Source: Porodaedalea pini
Lineage: Eukaryota; Basidiomycota; Agaricomycetes; Hymenochaetales; Hymenochaetaceae
Length of the DNA stretch: 64,000 bases
Assembly (NCBI GenBank): GCA_002794775.1
Contig: NBAY01000015.1
Location: 620,001-684,000 of the forward strand
Reading direction: 5' to 3'
Shown: piece by piece, positions 45,282-56,358 of the stretch
How positions within the stretch are numbered: the stretch's first letter is position 1
Layout of the letters: each line of letters starts with the position of its first letter
Made by a program: the position numbers and the translations under genes
The notes under the pieces: generated by a model
Database searches by the model: none
The model's input: the letters and a program-made list of their open reading frames with translations, nothing else
What the model was told of the DNA's origin: nothing

Positions 45282-48278
45282 ATGCCCAGACAAGCAGCGG
45301 ATGAACGAGTTTTGCGCTATTTGGATCTGGAGGCCGAAGACTTCGATGAGGACGATAATGACGAGGCTTTCTTAGACTCAGACAAAGGTATTGTGGGACT
45401 CAGCTACTCACATATGCCTCACTGACCATTGACTCATACAGAGGCCGAATTTATCGACGATCGCGGCGAAGGAACATCGAGTGCAGGAGCGCGTCAGCGG
45501 CCTGCACTATACAATATTGTCGAGCAAGATGACGTTCAAGCCATACTTCAAGGCATCAAAGAGCGTCATAAAACATACAAGGAGACCTTTGACTATGGAC
45601 ACTTAAAAAACGAGAAGGAGCGTGTGTCGGCGAGGATCGGTGGTACGGGAAATAATCTATACATGATACGTGTCAGGGTAAGTGAATTCAGTCAAAAAGT
45701 GATTGTGTTATGCTTATGCATGAATAGGTCAGCCACGAAGTCAAGGAGGCGAAACTACTGCATGAGTTCTTCCTCGAAACCGAGACTTCATGGGTACAAC
45801 AAGGGCTGCCGCATCCTTCTGAACAACCTTGCGCCTTCTCTCTACCAGCATTTCCCGGACGTATCTATGCGATCGCTCCGACACTCGGCAAGGTCAACTA
45901 CGCAAAATCTTGGCTGGCACACCAGAATTTGTCGACAGTTGTTTGTGTTTGGGACGAGGAGGAATCCACCAAGGTGCTCAGAATGCGCAATGGAAGCGCC
46001 TCTCTCTCGAGATTTGAAGTCGGCGAATGGGTTACCATCCAGCGCGGTCTGTACAAAGGCGATATCGGCCACATCAGAGAGTCGAGGACTCAAGATGACC
46101 GTATCATAGTGGCAATCGTGCCTTGACTTCCAATCGACAAGGAATCATCCGCTCGTCCCGAGCCTGCGCTTTTCTCCCCTGATAACTTCAGGGGTGAAAA
46201 AATAAAGAAACATGACTCAAGGACTTATACCTTTTGGCGTTGTAAGTACAAGAATGGACTACTCGAACTGACCTGCCCTAGCGTGCACTACGTTAGAAAG
46301 GCATCCCCTTCTTTACAGGACATCGGACTTTTCACACATATGGAGGCTTCGTTTGGACCCTTGGACCGCGGCGAACCATTTCTTCGAAGTGGCGATAAAA
46401 TCCACAGCTTGTCGACCGGCTTAATCGGGACTGTAGGTGACACCTCGAAATACGCCGTTTCGTCGACGCATACTATAGATACCTCGGGAAACTTTGTAGG
46501 CGGTGTTTCAGGCGATATCTCGGAGAACAGACACTCCGTAATTGAATATACCAAGATCGAGGAGAGGAAAACGGTCAAGGATAAAGGCAAGGAAAAGGAA
46601 GTGGTGGAAACAAGAACTATTGGTTCTCTCTTGGCAGACTATATTCCCATACTGAATGTGACAGACAATTCTGGTAGAGTCCAGTATCATACTTTACAGT
46701 ACGCTATGTCGGACATTTGTAGAGTATTGGAACCGGGCATGAATGTCCGTGTCGTCATCGGTCCATTCACTGGCGAAACTGGAATGATACAGACTGTCTC
46801 AGCGGATGAAAAAGAAATTTCATTCATTACAACCTCGTATTCTACGGTGTGTGTATCCTTCACCTCAAGTATATTTACTAAGTCTTTTTTTAGTTTACTG
46901 TCAGAGCGAAATGGGTCCAAACGGTACACACCGACATGACTCGTTCCGGAGTCGAGAAGCATATTGCGCAACTCCTCCAGAGTCAGTGGTGCATCATTAC
47001 TAGTGGTCAGTACATTGGACGAAAGGCGCAGGTCATCTCAATCAACAACGAGACAGCAACTTTGGTTTTCGTGACTGAGGATGAGTTGAAGAATTATATT
47101 GTTTCCGATGAGGTACATATTTGTTTACTTTACCTATGAGAAACTTGCTCATTCATTCATTTATTCATTCATTCAGTTTACTGAGTGCGTGGATCGACTG
47201 CAGCCCGACTTTGTCGAGGCTGCCAAAAAAAAAAGACACTCGACTCATTGAGGACGGCAAAAGCTCTGCCGTTCCGCAGACCACTGACGAGCTGCGTCGA
47301 TTCCGTGATCATTTGCAGCATCTTCGCGTTTTCGTCATCAACAACAAGGACTTCAAGGGTCGATTTGGCTACGTGCTCAGTACGAATCCAAATAAACCGA
47401 CGGCGACCATTTCTATTGATGGGACGATGAACGTATCGAGAAGCACACCCGAGCAAATCATTGATCTAAAAGATCTAGTTGCAGTGTATGTGTTTTCTTC
47501 CAAGCTTATTATATACTTATTAATGTACTGTACAAAGCGGTGACAACGCGTATTGCTTGGACCTCGACCATCCTCTGACCAAGAAACAGCGGGTACATTT
47601 GACCGCCAAATTCAAGTCCTTGAGAGAAGGTGGCGCACGCTGGCATGAGTCGACTTCAACCGCCCGCGCAGTGACTCCCCCTCCTGATACAGCTCTCATT
47701 GAAGAGTTGAGGAGCTTTGTAACCGACCTCGAAACTGTGGACCTGCTACCGGCGCCTGTTGATGAGCCACAGACCTGGCCACCACCTCTCGGCCCCCTTA
47801 CCGGTGTGTATAGATTGATCATGATTAAGATCTTACTCACTTTCTGTCAGATTTCTCTGGATCCGGCATGTGGATTATACATCCCGATGTGCAATCGTTG
47901 TACTCCAAGTACAAGATTCATTTTCGCATTGGCCAATCAACACTCGATAACTGGACGATTCTTGGAAGCATCGTGGACCACTTTCAATGTGAGAACGACA
48001 ATGTGCACGGACTTTGCCGCCTTCGTGCTATGCTTACGGACCATCGACAAACGACGAATTTGGGGTTTCGCGACACGTACGTGAAGGATATCAGGGTGCA
48101 AAAACCCCAAAAAAATGCTGCTGCTCTCATTGTTCACGGCGACCCTGGGTTACGCGGGAAGATCGTTACCGTCAAGAAGTTCTCGAAGGACAAGGCAACC
48201 GTCGTCGTTGTCGACTCAGAGAAAAAATCGTGGAATGAAAGCGTCTCGAATATGACCCTCATAGAGAAAATAGAGTAA
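45282..48278 (+). pseudogene. SPT5-like NGN/KOW transcription-elongation gene carried by the transposon
   Basis: Multi-exon gene resembling SPT5, the elongation factor that binds RNA polymerase II. The ATG at 45282 opens an acidic N-terminus (YLDLEAEDFDEDDNDEAFLD). An NGN-like segment follows (LYMIRVR, then CAFSLPAFPGRIYAIAPTLG), with a first KOW motif VGEWVTIQRGLYKGDIGHI. More KOW-type segments follow (RSGDKIHSLSTGLIGTVG; VFVINNKDFKGRFGYVLS), and a final one, GDPGLRGKIVTVKKFSKDKA, ends in TAA at 48276. Two lesions break it: an in-frame TGA at 46124-46126 where SPT5 proteins have Arg after a Pro (CGA to TGA is the simplest change), and a ten-A run at 47225-47234 that is one base too long. Without them the frame reads through all exons. 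The host SPT5 is not in this window. Confidence 0.75.
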
Positions 48279-48669
48279 ATTAGACAGCCGTATTGTACTG
48301 GAAATCTCGGAATCACCAATGTACTATAACTTAGCATTTAATTTATTACGATGTTCTACTGTTCCACTCCGAGCCACAAGTTTGTGCGACCTTCGATCCT
48401 GCCATGTGCGCAGATGTCATCGGTACGCATATCAGTCTTGATATTTGCCTTGTTCCCATTCTGACGTGATTTTTTTTACAGATTATCCTCATCTCAAATT
48501 TGGTGCTTGAGATTTGCAGTTGCTACGGTCTTAGGCCTGTGAAACATGAGGCTTGTAAGTCAAGATTGGAGGCCACGTTCGAGAGCCGAATGCCACAGCG
48601 CGCTAAGATTTCGTGGCCGATGGGTCAAGTACTGCATGATAAGCCACTTTATTCTTTTTATCCTATTTA
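48279..48669. other. Spacer between cargo genes
   Basis: 391 bp, A/T-rich, probably the 3' region of the SPT5-like gene and the promoter of the next one. No gene is seen. Confidence 0.5.
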
Positions 48670-51600
48670 ATGCGCCTGACGAGAACCACGAAATCCCATT
48701 TCACATATCTTCTCAGCTTGAACAGTAGTTTTGAAAAGGTCCTCCAGAGTTCCCAACCAGCATGGTTGTTGGCACACATTGGTCCGCTAGGCTCGGTGGT
48801 GAGTACTTCTTTCGATCATTTAGCACGCGCTTCTCTCACTCTGAGAAAGGAAATGTCGAGATCACGCAGGCGCCTCCGCAAGCGCCTTCTGCAAAGCAAG
48901 AGCAACGGTCCAAAAAGAAAGCACTCGTGGAAGAAGTGAGCTTATCCATTCAGAAGAATGATTACATTGCTTATTAGGCATACAGGATGGCGAGTCTAAT
49001 ACTTCAAAGCCGAAGAAGGCAGCTGGGAAAAAGAGAAAAGGGAGAGGAACATTGGAGGACGTTGTAGAAGAGACTTCGAAGGATACCAAACCCGATAATA
49101 TGGTGGAGAAAGTCAGTCAATCATTCAATGTTTGTCTTCATAATGCTCATTAGTACAAGCTCGTGGAGCCAGTCAATGATCATTCTGAAAGGACTGAATT
49201 GCAGTCCGTCCGTGATGACCAGGGCACAGCTCAGGCTCAGTACGTCGAAGACATCGAGTTTCAAAGCTCCCACCTCGAGCGCGATGAGATGGAGTCCGAG
49301 CGGCTGCGCAGGCAAGAGGTTTTGCATACGCGAGAGGCCAAAGTTCTTCAACTCACCAAGAACTGGAACGACTACCTAAACGAACTTCGGGCGACGGTTG
49401 CTGCTCCTCTTGATGATACGTTGAGCCAGGAACAGCGTGAGATATCGAGAATCGCTCATGAAGAAGCTGTTAATGAGTATTCGAGACGGGAGAACCTAGT
49501 CAAGGCGGCGCGTGAATCTGTTCTAAGAGCAAAGGCGTCGTTGCGGAAGCTTGGTGTTGATATTGATGTGAAGGATGGAGAGCAACATGTACGTGTTGAC
49601 ACTGTTTATGCTTTACAGTATATGAATGAATCTCTAGGTTTCTGGCGATGTGGAAAACACAACGGAATCACTGCAAGTCTGCATGGACTCTGAGTTGACG
49701 TCTCCCGCGATGGCTTCTGAGCAGCAGCACGAGCCAATACATTGCGAGCGTGCAAATGATGAAACTCAAGGGGTTCCCGAGATCGAGACAGAGCAAGATC
49801 CGCACACTGAGCTTCGTGCGGCTATGAAGTACCTTAGCTCCGCTCGTAATGCACAGCGAGATAGGCCGAGTGAGGAAACTGACAAAAGGGTTGCAGAGGC
49901 TAAGAGGAGATATATGGCGGTGCATCAACGAGTCGAAGAGGCAGATAATATTGTTGAGGAATCGCACTCCAACAGGCTGGCGAACGATGATGATCAGGTT
50001 GACTCACAATGCTCTGAGCGACAGGCAAGTAAATCAATTCATATAATATATACGGCACTGATGTATATAATACTAGGCGCGAGAATCATATCAACATGAT
50101 GACCAGCATGACTGTGACAGTATCAGCGGACTTGGGGATACAAGTCTCACTATAGAGAGAAATCCATCTAGTCTGGTAAGAAATATTACAGTATAACATT
50201 ATTGATCAATGTTCTTATGCTATGACCTTCAGGAGAATCCAATGCTTCGAGTGAGTGCTGAGGCTCTGAAAAATGACCCCTTCAATACACGAGAGCAGAG
50301 AAAGAGGCCAAGGGCACCGTATTCAATTCGGAATGAGCCATTCACTCTGCGGCCCATCTCGCCGCCACATTCTGTGCACAGAATTCCTGCAATGAGTGCA
50401 CCAAATATACCATTGGACGTCCAGAAGATCACCTCGACTGGTACTGTTGTGAAAGCTCTGACCAAAGGAGGTCCACCTCGTGTTCCGATAGCTCCATCTT
50501 TGTCACAACAGCCATGCAATGCACTAGATGATGCTCACCCTTCTGCAGCTCTCGCAGCCCTCATTCGGTCGAAGGAGGTTAACCCTGCAGCATGGAATGC
50601 GTTGATTCAGTCAACAGAAGCCATACGTCAAAGTATGTATTTTATTGTTATTTAGTTATTGTTGAACTGACTGTCCATTAGGACACACTGTTCCTTCAGA
50701 TGCAGCTGCTAGCAGTTCAGTCAACATAGTCAGTGAGAAGGCATCATCTAACTCTGACAATGAATATCCTATTGCCCCTCCCCTCCCACCTGCTTCAAAC
50801 GGGCCTGTCCTTCGTCAGCGCAACACCTCTCTCCCCAATCTACAACCAAATGAGGAGGAGGATGTTCTTGATGATGCATCTTCATCCGACGAGTTTGAGG
50901 CTCTGAGCGACGATGAGACAGATTCCGAAGCTGACGCCGAACTCCAGCCAGGAACAAGCAAGGCAGGTACTTCATCTCATACGAAGAAGGCATCTAGGAA
51001 AGAGAAGGGGAAAGGATGTGTACCTCTGCCTTCTGATAGATCCCGATCGAAGAAACGCAAGCATGGTGCATCCTCAGACGTAACCGAGTTGAATAAGGAA
51101 GCAAAGCGCCGCAAACCTGGGCCACCATCAAAGGAAGGGCTAGCGCAGGTTTGCAAACTCTTCAATGATATCTTGGACATTGCGCATCGAGAAAACAAGG
51201 ATGTCTGGGCATTTCTTGACAAGCTTGGTGTATCACACAAAAATTCTCGCAGTGTGAACATGTCCAATATGTTTGCAAAGTACTACTCAAAGAAAATCAG
51301 GCCTTACGATGACCAGAGAGGTGTGTAGTTTTCTGATGTTAATCACTACCCCTCATAACAGTTTTTCAGATGACGCAGACACATACAGAGCTGAAATACA
51401 GTGTAAATACGAGGACGCAAAAAAGATGAATGAAGAAGATCGTGAGAAGCTATTTGAAGACGTCATTTCTTGGAATGAACAGCTCGACGAACTTGATATC
51501 GACACGGTCAAAAATCTCAAGGGCGTCTGTAATAAGGGTCTGCACGAGTTTTGCAATTTTGTTCGTTTCCTTTTCTCTTCGTATGCTTTACTTTGTCTAA

Positions 51601-52690
51601 TGTTTGCGTTAAGGCTTCAAGAGATTTTGCGAGAACAAAAATGTTGTGGTTTGCTTGTCGTGTCAATCTCTCGAATAACGCACAGGCTGGAAAGCTAAAA
51701 GGGTTCATTGGTGGGATACCGCTCGCTGAAAAGGCATTACAGCGAGCTTCATTTATAACAGCGAGCCTTGCCAGAGACTTAGAGACGTGCGCTAGGTGAG
51801 TGATCTTTGACATATGTACAGGCTTTTTGCCTTCATACCACTGATGTACTATTTCTACTCAGAGCTGCGGAACTGCAAGAGCGTGGCATCAATGCAGATG
51901 AGCTGGATCGGCCAATTTTTGATTTTCGTGCAAATGAGAAAGACGGCCTTCGATCGATATTTGGCCACTATGTGAAGAAAGACTTAGGTGAGTAGTCTGT
52001 CTTCATTCATGAGGGCGTCCTAATACATTGGTAGAACTTTTATATAAGCAAAGAGGTGATCCGAAGCAGACATTCAAAGTTGGCGAACCGATCCTGCCTT
52101 TCTTGTGGAGAGAAAAAATTGGTATTGTTGGCATTCCTGACGATATTGAAACCAGTGGCATGAGTGGTGGTAAGGATCGTGACGGCAATGATATCAAATT
52201 CGAATGGAGAAACTTGAAACTCAAAGGGAAATCATTCAAATCGTCAAATGGAAAGCGCCCCGGTGCAATTCAAAAGGTCATGAAGCCCATCATCAATGAG
52301 CAGAAAGCAATCCAGAATGGTGAAGAGCCACTCTCCGAGGATGTGATGCGCTTTGTTGACTTAAGGGATGGTCAGTCGTCTATTTTATTTTATTTTATTT
52401 CCTGTGATCCTAGCTGAACAAGATTTGTAGAACTCTCTAAGCCGCTTGCTTCTCTCGTTGATTTTGCAATGATCAAGACTACAACTGGTCGGGAGTTAGT
52501 TTTATTATGAGATTGTGAGGCATTCATTGCAGAGCTTGAAGATTCTTGTGACACCCCTTCTGCTGCGGCTACGTTATCAGACGCATCATCTCATAATCTT
52601 GCACAATCTCTATATGACAATGCTGCAACAGGTCTTCTTGATGACATGGAGACTTTTGACGAAGATGATTATTTATATGCTGATATATAG
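48670..52690 (+). CDS. Unrecognised charge-rich coiled-coil protein, transposon cargo
   Basis: I do not recognise this gene. A continuous frame can be followed through about 13 short introns from 48.67 or 48.76 kb to TAG at 52688, giving a protein of roughly 1,100 residues. In order it shows a basic Lys-rich segment (SKPKKAAGKKRKGRG), a long Glu/Arg-rich coiled coil (49.2-50.0 kb), a Ser/Pro-rich linker, an acidic patch (LDDASSSDEFEALSDDETD), a basic nuclear-signal-like stretch (SRSKKRKHG; AKRRKPGPPSKEGLAQ), a helical region (FNDILDIAHRENKDVWAFLD), a conserved-looking domain around KLKGFIGGIPLAEKALQRAS and FLWREKIGIVGIPDDIE, and an acidic C-terminus. No frame lesion was noticed, unlike the two neighbours inside the element. 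The start is uncertain (48670, or 48762 with another acceptor). Probably nuclear. Confidence 0.6.
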
Positions 52691-52727
52691 TTGTAAATAA
52701 TTCCAATTTATTGTGTGATGCTGTGTT

Positions 52728-52760
52728 TGACATGTCAGTGACACTGTATTTGACATGTCA
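52728..52760. repeat. Two copies of palindrome TGACATGTCA
   Basis: TGACATGTCA occurs at 52728-52737 and 52751-52760, just after the cargo gene stop, inside a 13-bp direct repeat TTGACATGTCAGT. It might be a terminator-region or protein-binding motif; function unknown. Confidence 0.6.
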
Positions 52761-52779
52761 GTCAAATACTTTGTAGTTA

Positions 52780-53182
52780 CAGGGTTTTCAATAAACCTCG
52801 TCAGTGCGCATTTCAGAAAGAAAAAAGTTGTGCACTCTCCCAAAGAAGAATCTGCCTTTTTGGGTGAGGACGCGCATTGTGAATTTACACAACGAGCTCA
52901 CCATTAATATTGAAATGATGTTGAGACAAGTCAAAGTATTTAGACCACATTTTCAAGGATTTTTTAAGAGAAAAATACTCTGCTATATTGAAGGCCCACT
53001 TTCTCCACTTTCTCCATTTTATTTTACATCTGCTGTTCACGTTATCCACCTTTTGAGAGCATGACGCAGAGCTAGCAAACAAATCCACGACGTGTCCCCA
53101 CCCAAAAAGGCAGATTCTGCTTTGGGAGGCACATAACTTTTTTTTCTGAAATGCACACTGACAAGGTTTATTTAAAATCCTG
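52780..53182. mobile_element. MITE with ~95-bp inverted repeats and TA target duplication
   Basis: Starts CAGGGTTTTCAATAAACCT and ends with its imperfect inverse, AGGTTTATTTAAAATCCTG. It is flanked by TA at 52778-52779 and 53183-53184. The inverted similarity extends about 95 bp inward, to the CCCAAAGAAGAATCTGCC region. It has no coding capacity. Its ends and TA duplication suggest mobilisation by a Tc1/mariner-type transposase. Confidence 0.8.
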
Positions 53183-53404
53183 TAATCCATAAGGGTTTAC
53201 ACAAAGCTTCAACCTCTGAGTGTTGAAAGTGGACCTAATAGTTCTTCATAATGCATTGAATGTTTCATGCAAGGGCTTGGTGGTGGATCATGAGGAAAGG
53301 AGGGTGACTCAAAGCCCTTTGCACATGCAGTTTAATTTAGGATGCAACTCTGGTGCCTTCAAAGTCATGCAGTGTAGTTTTGACAGTGCTGGTGTAGCAT
53401 AATG

Positions 53405-54758
53405 TATGTACAAACAAGGTCTACTGTCCTAGAAGCTATGATCTTTGTGTTATTTATTACAATAAGTTCCCTCTGGGCTATCCCTGCATTATTATTTCTG
53501 GGCGATCCCTGAGTTATTATCTCTGGGCTATCCCTATGAAATTATCTCTGGGCTATCCCTGGATTATTATCTCTGGGCTATCCCTGAATTATTATCTCTG
53601 GGCCATCCCTGGATTATTATCTCTAGGCCATCCCTGAGTTATGATCTCTGGGCTATCCCTGGATTATTATCTCTGGGCTATCCCTGGATTATTATCTCTG
53701 GGCCATCCCTGGATTATTATCTCTGGGCTATCCCTGAGTTATTATCTCTGGGCTATCCCTGGATTATTATCTCTGGGCTATCCCTGGATTATTATCTCTG
53801 GGCCATCCCTGGATTATTATCTCTGGGCTATCCCTGAGTTATTATCTCTGGGCTATCCCTGCATTATTATCTCTGGGCTATCCCTGGATTATTATCTCTG
53901 GGCTATCCCTGAGTTATGATCTCTGGGCTATCTCTATGAAATTATGTCTGGGCTATCCCTCTGTATTTATATCTGGGCTATCCCTGCATTATTATCTCTG
54001 GGCTATCCCTGCATTATTATCTCTGGGCCATCCCTGAGTTATGATCTCTGGGCTATCCCTATGAAATTATGTCTGGGCTATCCCTCTGTATTTATATCTG
54101 GGCTATCCCTGGGTTATTATCTCTGAGCTATCCCCATAGATATGAGATACATATACTTATCAGTTAAAGTCATTCCTAGGTATTCTAAATCATAATAATT
54201 AAGAACATGGGTGTATTCTATAAATTACAGAGGCTCAATCTCTGTTGTTATCACTGAGGTCATCATTTCTCAAAGTTCTACTTGTGGTCATGCTATATAG
54301 AGATTAAAAGAGGACTTTCCTTATATTCAAAGCTAGAGATGTGTAGCCATATCATATCTGTTGTCATACAAATATCCAGTGAAGCTGAATCTATGATAAT
54401 ATTCAAAGAGTAGCAGCTGCCTAGTATGTATAAAGTGGCCATGCACAAGGCCAAGCATTAAATGCATCACAACTGTTCAAAACTAACATGGGATTGCTAA
54501 TTTAAGCCCTAAAATATCAATTTTTTAATATAAAACTAGGTTGAAATTACCTGGGGAAATCCCAGTGAAAAGTCCCCCTGGCACCCAGTGACAACAGAGG
54601 GACAGCCCTATGGTAACTGCGCTAATAGGTATTAACTTACAGGAACATCCCCTGCCCTGGGACATCCCAGACTATATATATACATATCAGGACAGGCACC
54701 TTTAGGTGTAACTCAATTGGGCTAAGTTACACCTAAGAGGTCTGGGTAAAAGGGGTAC
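53405..54758 (-). repeat. Right terminal inverted repeat of giant transposon
   Basis: Reverse complement of 31681-33034 with no length difference. Internal landmarks, including single-base minisatellite variants, coincide. Confidence 0.95.
53469..54135 (-). repeat. 25-bp minisatellite in right inverted repeat
   Basis: Mirror image of 32304-32970, with the same number and order of variant units. Confidence 0.95.
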
Positions 54759-55412
54759 AGACATTCACCGGTCCTTTAAACACTAACTTGATTTCCCTCC
54801 TCACATTTTTAACTAAACACTTTTTCTAATTATTTTTGCATCAGTACAAAGTGCTTATTGAGAAGTATCTGCATGAATTATTTAGAGCATTCAAGTGTGT
54901 TACAAAAATTAAAATCGCCTTCACAAAGTTTAGGGTGTTTTATGAGAAAATCAACTCCTTTGAACACCGCACATGATAATGTCACACTAGTGTTACTGTA
55001 ATCTTGCAATGTACTTACGTCATCAGATCGGCTTATGAACCTGTCAAATGTGAACATTGTCTGCATTGTCTGACCTCCGTAAATTGCAAAACTCACTCTC
55101 CTGCTTCCAAACTTCGGAAATATATAGAATAGATGGTATAAATGTTGTGTGAAATTTTTCACATGTTTCTGTTGAGTGATACTTTCAGAATAAAATTTGT
55201 TAGCGAGAGATGCTGCAAGTTTGATTACATTTTGACATTTCTGATTTTCTCTGGACTCAACCATTTCACCGATTCTGCTCAAAATTTGCACCCATATAGC
55301 CAGACACTGCATACACATTCAGGTATTTTTTCAGAACTGCATTAAAATTTTTGAGGGAGAAATTGCTAGGTGTTCAAAGGAACAGTGGTGTTCAAAGGAC
55401 ACGTGAATGTCT
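54759..55412. mobile_element. MITE (654 bp) inserted in the right terminus, GTAC duplication
   Basis: Termini AGACATTCAC and GTGAATGTCT are perfect inverted repeats, and similarity continues through the TCCTTT[A/G]AACAC segment. It is flanked by GTAC at 54755-54758 and 55413-55416. The longest internal frame (146 codons, minus) matches no family I know. It splits the outer right end of the giant element. Confidence 0.8.
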
Positions 55413-55435
55413 GTACCTGAAGTGAATATTGCAGC

Positions 55436-55889
55436 AGATCCAGAGATTAGAAATCGGCACTCATACTCGGATTTTATATCATCGCTACCCTCGGATGTCC
55501 TTAAGCTGAATGACCTGGATGTGACGGGGCTATCTTTCTGCTGGCCATATGTGTCGCACAATTCCAAGTGACATAAAGTAAATTATTTGACTCCGAATCG
55601 ATCAAATTGTCTTACTAAGTAAATCAAATCCCACGCTCGCTCCCGGAATTGGCCAGGACCGAGTGCCTGGGGTTTTTACGGAACGATTTACCCACAGTTT
55701 CTTTATGGGTGCATTTCACTTTGCACATACGAAGCTCTGCTTTGCATCGATAACTATGGGTCCCTTGTATCCGCCGCCTGATTTCCTGAAAGCAAAAACT
55801 TCACTCTCAACTTCGCTCTCCCTTCAACTGAATGTATCAGCCTGAGTGTGACTCTGGTGGATAGGTAGAATCATCTGATTTCTCTGAAT
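55436..55889. other. Right flank of the giant transposon
   Basis: 454 bp between the transposon end and the broken F-box copy. The segment at about 55,800-55,880, containing GTATCAGCCTGAGTGTGACT, recurs at about 63,570 upstream of another F-box remnant, so it is old F-box 5' flank. No gene is seen. Confidence 0.55.
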
Positions 55890-56358
55890 ATGACTCACCT
55901 TGACATCTTGCCCTCGGAGCTGCTGATTAAAATCTTCAAATTGGCAACAGACAATCCCGTCAGAGACATCAGTTCTGTGGTATCGTGGACTCGTTTTGAA
56001 CCAGCCCGTGCCACAAACCTAAACAAGAAGTGCAAGGACTCGGATGCCATCCGTACGAAGAACACGCTCTCCCTAGTCTGTTCTTCGTTCAAGAAACTGT
56101 CCCTGGAGCTCCTTTACGAAGATATACGGATAAAGACAGGGCTCCGATGGTTTGCTACAAGTGCTGGAATCATCGAAGCAGAAGGATCAGCTGGATCTTT
56201 GGAGCTACGTGAAGCGTGTTTCGCTGTCCTTAGCCGGTGATAGAGAATCGCATCAATCACTGCGCTCAGCATACGAGAACGTGCGCCGAATACTTTTATG
56301 TTGTCCCAACATACACGCTATCTCACGTCCTCAAGAGATGTCCCCAGAAGTAGAGTAG
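55890..56358 (+). pseudogene. Broken F-box-like copy 3
   Basis: Starts with ATG and LPSELLIKIFKLATDNPVRD, then LSLVCSSFKKLSLELLYEDI, close to the intact gene at 29.2 kb. At about 56,140 a one-base shift is needed to continue into the family sequence (LLQVLES, SYVKRVSLSL, LLCCPNIHAISRP), which then meets TAG at 56356. Beyond that only scattered family resemblance remains. It lies just to the right of the giant transposon. Confidence 0.8.

Larger units (their letters stand above)
31661..55435. mobile_element. Giant KDZ-class DNA transposon (~23.8 kb) with long inverted repeats
   Basis: Core repeats at 31681-33034 and 53405-54758 are inverted copies of equal length, 1,354 bp. Outside them, GCTGTAATATTGCACTTCAG (31661-31680) matches the reverse complement of 55417-55435 with one substitution and one missing base, so the true ends probably lie there, with a MITE inserted in the right end. 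Contents in order: KDZ transposase gene (minus), proteasome beta-7 fragment (minus), nested chromovirus, SPT5-like gene (plus), unknown coiled-coil gene (plus), MITE. The KDZ (Kyakuja-Dileera-Zisupton) assignment rests on the transposase and its CxC1 cysteine cluster. I did not find a convincing target-site duplication; Zisupton-type elements are expected to make one of about 8 bp. Confidence 0.85.

Noticed and set aside
46100..46140. Possible 41-nt intron that would remove the TGA in the SPT5-like gene
   Set aside because: Splicing there shifts the frame into a later stop and deletes family-conserved residues. The in-frame TGA stands.
54878..55318. 146-codon frame within the GTAC-flanked MITE
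   Set aside because: No transposase motif; the host element is short with inverted ends and is probably non-autonomous.
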